Part shown: positions 12,601 through 24,600 of the stretch, one piece after another
Position numbering within the stretch: the first letter of the stretch is position 1
How the letters are laid out: every line of letters begins with the position of its first letter
Assembly: GCA_030867875.1 (NCBI GenBank)
Contig: JAOWCC010000019.1
Coordinates: 77,714,861 to 77,778,860 of the forward strand
Direction: 5' to 3'
Origin: Actinernus sp. WN-2022
Lineage: Eukaryota; Cnidaria; Anthozoa; Actiniaria; Actinernidae
DNA length: 64,000 nucleotides
The notes under the pieces: model-generated
The model's database searches: none
What the model saw: only the letters and a program-made list of their open reading frames with translations
Told to the model about the DNA's origin: nothing
Translations under genes and position numbers: made by a program

Positions 12601-15600
12601 ATTATTACATTGTAAGTATCTACAGTTTCAAGATGGTGATGAACACCTGGAGAGAGAAGGGAAAAAACACTGGAGTTGCCTCCCCGGATGAAAATTCTTC
12701 CTACTATACTGCTGGCTGTGAATTTTGAACCCACAATCATCTGGCTCAGAGCTTCATTACAAATATTGCATTGGTCTACCACATGACTACAAGCCACTGA
12801 GTCAGTCATGTGTTTTTTGATTGGATGATTATAAATGATGGCCAAAAGTTTACTTTTTCTGTTTATATCAACCTTTAATGTGTCACTACGACGAAATTTA
12901 CCATTTCGATTTGCCACTTTTTTAGTGTGAATATATAGGTCAGTCAGTGTTAGAAATATCCAAATAAGTAAACAATATTCCCAAATGAACAAGTTAAACC
13001 ACAACATTTTTGGAGAGTTTACCAGTAAAATCCTGTCTGCCATTATGGATGTGTGTTCCCACAAACCCTTTTGTTTTTCTGTTGTGACATTGATCATACA
13101 TGTACATGTAAATGCGCAACACTTGCCTGCACATTACAATGACATGGAGGCATACTTCTTCTAAAATATTCCTTTTTCCCTCTTCTTGTACATTTATTTT
13201 ATCTTCGCGCAAAATAGTATGCATAAAAAAGTAGCCACGCTGGTCGTTATGTTCCACGTATGATATCACTTCCAGAATGGCCTCCAGTAATGGTGGAAAT
13301 TTAGATTCAATACTCGGAGTTAAAAAAATAAGACTAAATCCCATTGTTGTATCAAAAAATGGCTTGGACTGATAGTAATAATATTATAGCAACTCTACCT
13401 TATGACTATCCAAAACTAGTGATACACCTGTATGTCAAAATTTGATTGTAGTGGCACTTTAAATGAGTAAATCCATAGACCGAGTCAAGTCAGATCCGAG
13501 TCCGAGTCAAATGACCGAGTCACAGTCGTGTACACGTATGTACATGTAAAGCAGTTGTTTACTTGTGACCTGTAGCCCTTAAGGTGAGTGAGCTCTCATC
13601 ATTTACTGACACTAAGCTACTCTCGGAGACGGTTAGTTTTTTCTTTAAATTTCCGGATAAGTTTATGTACAATAATATGTGGCCTTATAGATCCTTGCCT
13701 GTGATACGACAATATTCTATACTCTATAGTCTACATGCAGTAAAGTACACTAACTGCAAAACTGAGCTGAATGTGGAAATACTACGGCATAACCAGAAGA
13801 TATCCTGGTTCCAAAGTTTAGTTTGCCCTAAGGAAACTGAGACAGAATAATTGAGTTTTGTATTCTCACGGATGAGCTGGAACAAGCCTCAACTCAAGGG
13901 AGATTTCACTGCAGCTGTTCGAATTCTCTTTGAAAGGCTTTGCAAACGAAAACGACCATGCATGAGAAGAATACCAAACTGAAGTGTAGCCAAACAAAGG
14001 AGAAAAAAAAAAGAGTGATATTCCAGTGACTCGGTCATTTGACTCGGACTCGGACTTGACTCGGATTTGACTCGGTCAACCGGTGAACTCCACTTTAAAT
14101 TGTTTGTAGTTTCATATGCACATTATATATTATTCTAGACCTGCAGTACGAGAGCTGAAAAGTAGTGAGGAACTGAGAAAGGTCCAGAGGGACAGAACAG
14201 TGTTCTTCTTAATGGTGACAAGTGCTCAAGAAACAAGTCTATCAGATGATTTTAAGGTGAACAGAACTGAACAAACTTTGCTTTCTTTCTAATAAGAAAA
14301 ACTGTACAGGATGTATGATATCCTGTGCTGATTTGATGTACCCAGTATATCAGTCAATAACATTGGTGGCATTCTTTTCATGTTTAGAATCTCTACCACC
14401 AAGCTGCAGAAAGAAAAGTAACAGAGGCACATTTCTACAGTATAAATGAAGGGAAATTGCCCAAGGTAAAGGCACTGCCTTAAAATTAAGGCTTGTTGTA
14501 AGTTAATCAACCCAAATCATTTCCATGCAGTATCTCACATTTCCTACATTGTATGGCTTTCTTTCCTATCTTATATCCAAGGCCATAAAATTATCTGCTC
14601 CAGTCTTAGCTGTTTTCAAGGATGGAAAAAACTTTCTTTTTGAAGGTGGGTAAGCATGTACTTTTACTTGAAATGAAAAAAATATCTACAATTTATTGAA
14701 GGGATCCATGTAATAATAGCATAAGTGACAAGTTCTAAATTATCCCTTAGAAAACGTAATAATCAATAATAATATTATAATGTGTTTAATATTTAAATTT
14801 ACGAGAGTAGCACTAAATAGCAGTGACACAATGTTTACAAACCTGTGGCCCTCTTAAAACTAAATAGAAAATACTATAATGTTCATTACAATAAGAAATA
14901 TATAATATATGTAGTGGAAATTGCTAAAAACCATGTATTTAAGTTAACTAGACTACCGTAACAAAAAAAAAGAAGTAATAATTAGGTTGAAATAAAACCA
15001 TAAGTAAGTAGAAATAATTATAGTTATTTCTGAAATGAGATATAAATAAGTAAGTAATGGATACAGCATGAGTGGACATGCTTTATGGGATTTACAAACT
15101 TGAGCTGAAAGCAAGAGTTTGTAAATCTGATAAAGCATGGACACAAATTCTATATCTGACTTAATCAAACGTCTAGATACATGTATAGTCTTGTGTTTTC
15201 AGTTATTTTGGCAATACAACTTATTTTGGCCGAGAAAATTGAAGCAAAAGTTTAATGTAAATCAGGATGAAATCTGTATCATATTTACAGATCACTTGTT
15301 GCTCAGTGATTTCCTTTGTTTTTCCTTCATGAATTATGATGAATTATGATGAACTATGTCAATCAAATTGACCCTGATAGTTTCTTCAAAACAAAACTAC
15401 AAAAAATACATGCTGAGATAGCAGAGAAATAAATGTTAATGTCCGATAAGATGCTTTTCAGAATCTTTCGACAGAGGATGGATTACAAAAGCTTACTTGA
15501 GAAACTTGATTTTGTTTATGTTCAGTGAACTGATTCCAAGTTGCTGTAAATTTATCTTAAAAGCAGTAATTGTTCATGCATCGACTCGAATCTTTGCCAT

Positions 15601-18600
15601 CCTTCATCAACATTGTCTCCAATTTTCTCCAGTATACCTAGGAAGCATACTCTGCCAATCCAAGTAGTTATTTTTGTCTTTTGTCATGAGAATTAAGTTT
15701 ATCATTTGGCAGCGCCACTTCAAAAGCTGCTGATCCTTAAAAATACTGTTCCAAAAAAACTTCCTAAAAGAATAGACTGATTCTTTTTTTCTCATTGTTA
15801 GAGATAAGCTGTTTCACACCTGGCAGGTTGACAAGGAATATCAAGGACAATTAAGAATTGTATTCAAGGTGATCAGTAGTCACTTATGCTGTTCTTGCAT
15901 CGACCCCTTTAATAGGACATTTACATAATGACGTACTTACCTACTCCATCTACCAGAACTCCTTGTGCAGATTCATCCCCCCCCCCTCTTAACTAGGCCA
16001 TTGTCTTGGAATTCTAAAAGGAGTTAAAAATCTGAATGAGAAAAAGAATTTGAAAAGGATTCTGGTCGTTGTAGTAAAATGATGGCATCATGATGAAAAT
16101 TAGTTCTATTGAAAACTGTTTGATGCTGAATATGTTTTGTTCACTTGTGCAGATTTCTTTTCCCCCTCTTAACTAGGCCATTGTCTTGGAATTCTCAGAG
16201 GAGTTATAAATCTGAATGAGAAAAAGAATTTTAAAGGTTTCTGGTAGTTGTAGTACCGGTAAAATGAATGGCATCATGACGAAAATTAGTCCTATTGAAA
16301 ACTGTTTGATGCTGAATATGTTTCTGTTCACTTATGGTACAAGTTTATTTCTTTTCAGTTCCTATGGTTGTGACAGAAGATAATATTACTGACTGGGTAA
16401 ATTTTGAGAGATTTGGTGCCTTCATACAAATAACAAGATCTAACATACATGAGGTAGCTGAAACAGGTATTAAGCAATGGGAACCAATATTTTCTGGTGA
16501 TTGTGGGGGTGGGGGAGGGGGCACTTGTATAATAATTGGGTAGGTATGTGCAGCCATGGGACCCAGAACTGACCTGTTTTTAGGAGAGAAAAATAGCTCC
16601 ATGCAAACTCCGCGTTTTTTAGTTATTGTCAAAATGAACAATTTTCTCCCTATTTGATTATTCTGAATAACCTGGAATTCAACATATTTCTATGAAAAAC
16701 CCAAACCTGGAAATCTAAATTAGTTTCAAACCTGGACCTGGTATCACTGCATACATATATACAGTCAATGCCAAAAAGGTTGTCCAGCAGAATATAATAT
16801 AATACTATAATATCCATTGTTTTGGGCTATTGTCTAGGCCAAAACAATGGATATTGTAGTATTATATTATGTTCTGCTGGACAACCTTTTTGGCATTGAC
16901 TGCATATATATATATAATTATAATATATATATATTGACATGTAAACAAGAGTGCCCCCCCCCCCCCCCGTCAATATTCCTGAGACAATTTACATTAAAAC
17001 TTCAATGAAATGTCTGACATGCTATTACAGGTATATATTTTTTCTGTTTTCTTCTTCTTTGTTTGCTTTTAGGTAGATCAATAGTGTTTGTTGTTTTGGC
17101 AGAAGAGAGAGCAAAGAACAAGCAAAATGAGAGGTACCTTTAAATAACAAATAGGGATACAGTTCCAATATCATGGCCCTTATTCACACTGAAATTTCAC
17201 TAATGCTTTGTTAGGCAAAGCACTGTAAGGAAACAGGCAAGTACAAATAATGAAGAAGGCATTAACACTATTCAATGACAAGATTGGCAAAAAATAGTGT
17301 TAATTTAAAAATGAAAGAAAATGGTTACATTAATAACAAGACTTACAGACTGTGCTTTGCCTAACAATTTTTATTTTCAGAATTGGGAAGGTTGTCAAGA
17401 CAACAGCATTAAACCACAGAGATAAATACCACAGGTAATGTTAGCAATGCAGACTGTTGAACACTTTAAAAAGTGGAACTTATCTAAATCTTGATAAGGT
17501 CTTGATGGGATGTTATCAAATCTTGGTAAGATCTTGGTGGGACGGTATCAAATCTTGGTAAGGTCTTGGTGAGATGTCATCAAATCTTGGTAAGATCTTG
17601 GTGGGACGGTATCAAATCTTGGTAAGGTCTTGGTGGGATGTTATCAAATCTTGGTAAGATCTTGGTGGGACGGTATCAAATCTTGGTAAGGTCTTGGTGG
17701 GATGTTATCAAATCTTGGTAAGATCTTGGTGGGATGGTATCAAATCTTGGTAAGGTCTTGGTGGGATGTTATCAAATCTTGGTAAGATCTTGGTGGGTTG
17801 GTAAGGTCTTGGTGGGATGTTAACATCAAATCTTGATAAGAGCTCGATGGGATGTTATCAATTGGTAAGATCTTGATGGGATCTTATCAAATCTTGGTAA
17901 GATCTTGGTGGAATGTTATCAAATATTGGTAATGGATTTTATCAAATCTTGGTAAGAACTTGATGGGATCTTAATCAAAATCTTGTTAAGAGCTTGATGG
18001 GATGTTATCAAAATCTTGGTAAGAGCTAGTCTCCTTTGCAGCCACTGTGGGCTCTGTCACGCAATGCTCGGAGGGGCCCCAAGTGTTGTGTGACAGAGTT
18101 CATGATGGCTGCAAAGGAGACTAAGAGTTTGATAGGATCTTATCAAAATCTTGGTAAGATGTTGGTGGGAGTTATCAATTCTTGGTAAGATTTTTGTGGG
18201 ATGTTATCAAATCTTTGTAAAATCTTGATGGGATCTTATCAAATTTTGGTAAAATCTTGGTGGAATCTTATCAAAATCTTGGTAAGATCTTGATGGGGTC
18301 TTGGCAACATCTTAAAGTGCATATAAGCCCAAATTAGTTATATTTGACATTGATTGTACATGAAGTGGATAGTCCAACAGTAGAATATTTCTTGATTTGG
18401 GTGTTGCATCTACAAGATATAAAGGTTTATATTTCCAATATGCTAATGATGCGATGTCATCACCAACATTTGCTGAATTTCTTTGTGCTTGTGAATTAAG
18501 CTATTTTCTAATTTTTTTTTTGTAAAATCACTTTGATAAGCTTCAAATATAACTTAGAATTTAAAAATAGGTAATTTGTTTCTACCAGCATGCTTTTGTA

Positions 18601-21600
18601 TAATAAGTGATGTCGATGATGACATCACATTATTAGCATATGGAAATATAAACCTTTATATCTTGTAGACGTAACACCCAAATTAAGAAACATTCACTTC
18701 ATTTACAATCGATATCAAGTATAACTAATTTGGGCTTATATGCACTTTAACAAGATATATCCAAAGATCTTACAATGACCTTTGTAGGATCTTACATTAA
18801 GATCTTGCAAGTTCTTATTAAGACTGTTGCATTATTTCCAGAACAGACCTGTATCTTATAAGATCTTGCTAAGATAATGGAAAGATTTAAATAGATCTTG
18901 CCAGAAATTCCAAGATCTTAATTTACAAGAACATGCATAGCAAGATCTTACATGTACAGCTGAAGGTCTTTCCAAGATTCTCAACCTTGGATACTGTGGT
19001 GTGTTGTTTATTGATACGAATTACTGTCAGTGTTTTAACATTGTTTTATTAATTTCCAGGTCACTGCAGTTTGGTTGGACACTTGGAGATAGTATTGTTA
19101 CCAACATCATGATGAGGTAAGTCAGTTTTACGAAAAAGAATCTATCGTCTGCAAGCAGGCTAGCGTTAACCATTTTGGTAGTTTTTTTTGGGTAGAAGTG
19201 GTTTTTGGTAGAACTGGATATTTTCCTTCTTGCTTCAGTTCAGTGACATCGCCATTTGTGCTGGTTTATAACACCTCGGACTTCATATACTACCTCAAAT
19301 ACTATGATGATATCAAAGACGCATTCACAGAGGAAGACCTGGTTACCTTCTTGGATGATGTCTTGGCTGGGATAGTTCAGGTACTAGTACTAGAACCTGG
19401 CATGTCCTGAATTTATTGTATTTCCTTTTATTCATGAGCTGTTTGAATGGATACAAGTGAGTAGAAAGCTCATAATACAGAAAGATTGTAGCAGTACTGT
19501 AACCATACTGTCACTTACATTGCCATACTGCAATTCTGTAATATGATTGGACCAGAAGGACAATGGGAAGCCTTTTCAATGTTATGGCATGCCGTACAGT
19601 ATAAACTGCGTCATATTTTATTCCATAACTTTCCCACTGCTGTGAAACCCATTAACTGGTATTGCTATTGCGCATTCTCGAACCCAGACCCTTCTATTAT
19701 TTCTTAATACGCAAATAAGAAATAAGAGAAGGGTCTGGGGTCGAAAATTGCCATTACGCTGAAATGGTTTCTTAGCTAATAGTGCGCATGCGCAGAAAAT
19801 TATTTGCAGCAGAGCTCTCGTATCTTGGCGCTGGCCAAAAGATCGCGGGCTCTGGGAATGAGATTGCAGTTATTTGCAGGTGATCGAATCAACGAATCAG
19901 AAGTCGGGATGAAGTGAGTTAAATAATAAAGATTATGATTTATTGTTTTTGATTTTTTTCAGGGTTATGGAGGAGATTCATACTTTCAAAGATTAATTAG
20001 GGTGAGTAATAGCGGAGCACCTCCACGCGAGCGGAGTACCATACATATAGGATGAGAATAAAAATTGAACGACTTCCGGTTTCCCTCGTGCCCAAACCCC
20101 GACGCGCCGCGAGCGACGTACTGTTGAAACCAGGCGGCCCAGATCGAAACCTTGTTTTCTTTGTTTGTTTTCGTCTTCCATTATCTTCTACACCTTTTAC
20201 ACAGATTTCCCTTGATTCTACCAGCAATGTGTGTTTTTATCATATGCTTTCTTTATATAATTTATCGTTTTTTTTCAGGTCGTTGCCTCAGTTCAGATAA
20301 TTGAGAGCTTCGCTTAAATTAGTCTTGCCTAAATATATACACTATCATTTTCAAAGAAGGAAGGAAGGGAAGGAGATAGGGAAGAAGATAGGGGTAATGA
20401 ATTGCAACAGGATGTTTTTATGTCGGACCTCCAATTTACTCAACTATACTTGGAATAAATAACCATAAACACAACTCCAGGAGAGTTTAAGGACATTTCA
20501 ATTTCATTTCCAGCTGGCAAATGAAATTATTATCTTCAATCAAGTTGTCCAGGTCCCAAAGTTACTTTGAAAGTGATTCTCGAAGATTTCTCAAACTCAT
20601 TAATAATTCATAAGCTTTTTAGTCAATCAGAGGGCTGTATTTGGTCACATGCATAAATCTTGATACCCAATGAAACACTAGATGAGAACACTATCTGTGT
20701 TCTCATTGGGTATCAAGATTCATGCATGCGTTGGACCTAATTAGCCGGTAACAAAAAGAGCAGGGGACTGGAATCGAGTCAGTAAAACTAATCCAATTAA
20801 TAACTAGTGAAAGTGAGCATTATTTTCCAAAAGAACATATCAAACTTAGCTAGTCTGGAAAGTTTGGTGAACTTTGGCTCAATATTGACGATGCTAGAAG
20901 GCATCAAATATGTCAATTTTCCCATACAAACTCTCTTATTTTTTAACGTTGTCCCTCCAAAATTTTGGAGGGACAAAGAAATTTCAATTGCTTATATTTG
21001 AGACAAGATTAACTTGAATCACGTCAAACTTGGCACACATGCTAATTTCAACATGCTCTATCATGTGATGAACTTCATTTTAGAATTAGAGTAATTCTGA
21101 TAAACTCGGTCCCAGTCCCTTGCTCGTTTTGTTACCGGCCAATTAAGCTACAAGGATTACAGCATAAGTATGACTTTACATGTACATGGAGAAGTGAAGG
21201 AGAAGACGGAAATAAAAATCGGTGTCCAGAGTGTGACTCGAACCATCATCCTCATGGCTGCTCTTGACTACTAGTCCGTTGTTGTGTTTATATATTAGAC
21301 ATACCGGTAGCCGATATTTCGTGCTCTGTTTCAATCAAGTTTCGGAAAAATTGTCTTCTATGACACGACAAATGTCCCCAAATGTAAAGCGCAAAGAGAC
21401 ATTTGTCCCAGTTCGCAGTTTGATTTCTAGAATGAACACGTACTGGCGGTTTAATGATCCCAGTATCCGTTGATTGAAATATGTTGGTATAGATGACTTA
21501 AGAGCTATTTATTTCTGTTTTTTTTCTCCTTCAGGGCGTGTGGTCATTTTGGGGCACAATTTATGTGAGTACTCAGTTGCTGTGCTCTAAATTATCATCT

Positions 21601-24600
21601 GTTTAGAATTAATTGCATAACATCTCTAGCTTGTGCCTGTGGTTCTAGATCTGAAAGCAATAATCACTTTTTCCTGTTTGTCTCCATTATACTGTTCTTA
21701 GATCAACCTTACTTTCCTCTGCTGCACAGACTAATTTTAGCGACAGTTGGCCACTTTTGTCAACTTTGAGTCCCAAAGAGTAAATCTACATTTTTGCCTG
21801 CTGCTAACAACTGAATTGTTTCATAATGTCCAGTTATATAGTTGTATATAAAACAGTCTAAATGTTTTGAGCAAAAATGATGACTGACAACAGTGCCTTC
21901 TGTCCGTTTTTCCTTTTTCATTACACTTGTTCTATTATACTTAATATTTAATGACTCTGTTTATTACTCTGTTACTGTGATGTCCTTTTTACACCTACTA
22001 GATGAGCTTACATGCTCTTGGGGCAAACACTAAGAATCAATATGTTTAAATTCAAAATAATAATCAATTGGCTTGACTTTCCACCATTGTACCTTCAAAA
22101 ACAGAAGTATGGGATAAAAGTAATTCAGCCTGCATGGTTTTCATATGTCAGGAAAATCCCAGACGATCGGGGATTTCGATGTTTCCCGACTGTGCCACCG
22201 ACTTATGATAACATAACTGTCCCCGATCGACTGGGCGAGCGTGAACAAAATCGGGAACGATTCTATTTTGCCGACGCATCCCAGATATGTGCGATGGTCT
22301 GCGATCATTCTCGATATATGAAAACATTTAATTCGGACTCTGTCGGCCATGTGTTTTGCTCGATCCCGCCTCCGAAGGACTCCACAAAATCAATTTGGCG
22401 CGCATATTTCCCGCGTCGTTTATTTATCGTTGCCGAAGGTTGCCGACAGTTCTACCAATGGAATTTCGGGAATGTCTGGGACGGTCGGAAAACGTCGACA
22501 CCCCCGATCGACTGGGATTTTCCCGACGTATCAGAAAGCTTTAGTATGGCGTTCCGTTGCGGACAAAAATACGAACGACAAAATCAACTTCAAAGTCGAA
22601 ATCACTCAACCATGGCATCTGGATCTTCTGCCCCTGAAGTTGTAGAACAGTTCAACTGACTTACATATTAAGACGTACAAGCCACACTGAGACTACACTA
22701 TCAAGGATTTCTTTTTTCTTAGCTTTTCCAACCGAGAGACTCAGCCACCCTAGACTTTAAAGTTGATAGAGTTCTTTCGTAGGCATCCAGCCTACGAAAT
22801 AGAAATTCAGATGCATCATACGATGCAGAATTCTGCTGTGTTTCGGTAGTTTCAATAAATCTTAAAAGAGAGTTAAAGAAATCATCATTGCTTGGAAGCC
22901 AGCGAGAAGCCATTTTGTTTGTCAGTTTAGACACTGGGAACGAGGATGGCAGCTACATCCGGGTTCCGGTGTCCCAGGGATTTCGCCCCCCCGTAATCTC
23001 ACCCCCCCGGGGGGCGAGATCACTAGGGATTTCGTCCCCCCCCCGGGGCGAGATCCCTAGTGATCTCGCCCCCCTCACTGGTCCCCCCTCAGGGATTTCG
23101 CCCCCCCCCCCCCTCCTAATGATTTGCTGAGTGAACATGAACTTTAATATATGTTCACTGTTAAGACTGTTGCAACACTTGATTACTTAATCAATAAATT
23201 AAAACCGTCTATAAAACAAACTTACGATTGATCGATCGCGGTCCTCTTCACTGCGAACCATTGGGAACCAGACTAAAGTGAACTCTTGAAATACGATTGT
23301 TGACTATATTACAGCGCTTGAAAAACGTGATAATCACGCCGCTTCATTAAAACCAAAGCTAGCGCTGTTGACATTATTTGCCTTTGGAGTCTTCTTTTCG
23401 CTTTCTATACTAAAGAGAAGCAATGGTATTCGTCTTATTAGAACAAATCTGTAGAGGAAGGCCGAAAATGTTGCTGTTCATCTGTTACACTATTTTACAA
23501 GTCGTGCTTGTGCCAAGCGCGCCCAAAACAAAGAGGCGGGATTTCTTTGGATTGACAAAAACATTTGTTATCCTGGGCCTGACTCGTTTATTTTTCACAA
23601 AGCTCACAGTCTAATTGAAGAATTAAAAGAGCAACTAACCCAACTGTTTAAATAGCAAACAAATCATATTAATAGTTCTACCTCAGTTTTTAGTGACTCC
23701 GCAATGTTTCCTATAGTCACTTATTTGTAAACCCACGCGGCATCAGTTATTGGTTGCTTTCTATACTAAAGAGGCATTTCTAGCGATTTTGGGATATTCG
23801 ACTTATTAGAACAAATCTGTAGAGCAATCCACAAATGTTGTCGTTCTTCTGTTACACTATTTTTGGCTAAGAGCTGTTAATTGGCTTTTTATTAAGTCGT
23901 GCTTGTGCCTGTATTAAAAACCAAACCATTAAAGTCCCGCAAGGCTAGAGTGATTGAGAGAGCACACAAAAGCGTCGCCATCGAGAATTACTGCAATTGC
24001 AAGTTACCAGAAGCGTTCGGCGACATGGTGGAGTGCAGTCTGTGTGGTGACTGGTTTCACCAGAAGTGTGTTGGTGGCCAATTTGATACAAGCGTTGAGT
24101 GGCTCTGTAGTTCGTGCGCACCCCGATCATCGAAGAGGCTTCGTCGAGAATAGAGCTTGCCACATTTAAATAACTGTGTATATATCACCGTTTAATTGTT
24201 TAAATAAAATTGTTATATGAGCAGTTTGCTTGTTTCTATTTGGTTGTTTGTTTCAACATGCACGGATAAAGTTGAAATGCGTCCAATTCTTATTTCAAAA
24301 TATCAAGTCTTCACCAAAAGAATTACGATCGAAGATAAACGTTTATGAAATGTATCTAAGACTTGATATCCAACGAGTGAATACAGCGAACGAGTACGAG
24401 TATGACATCAATTGGATCACGAAAGCTGTTTTTAGCTGAAGCAACGTCGAACGAGCTTGCTTTTAGTACGAGAGAATTGGAGGGGGCTTAGCTTAGTCTG
24501 TTTTCACTGGGGGGGTGAGATCCCTAAGGGGGGTGAAATCCCTAGTGATCTCGCCCCCCCGGGGGGTGAAATCCCTAGTGATCTCGCCCCCCCCGGGGGG

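Noticed and set aside
17484..18310. Could the regular repeat be a CRISPR array?
   Set aside because: Units are contiguous with no unique spacers, lie in an animal intron and vary like a minisatellite.
22012..22659. 215-aa open frame on the plus strand in TMX3 intron 16
   Set aside because: It runs through both inverted ends of the 22144-22530 element and into the 22543-22609 inverted repeat. Frames on the other strand are also open there, and no domain is visible. The higher GC of the element explains the lack of stops.
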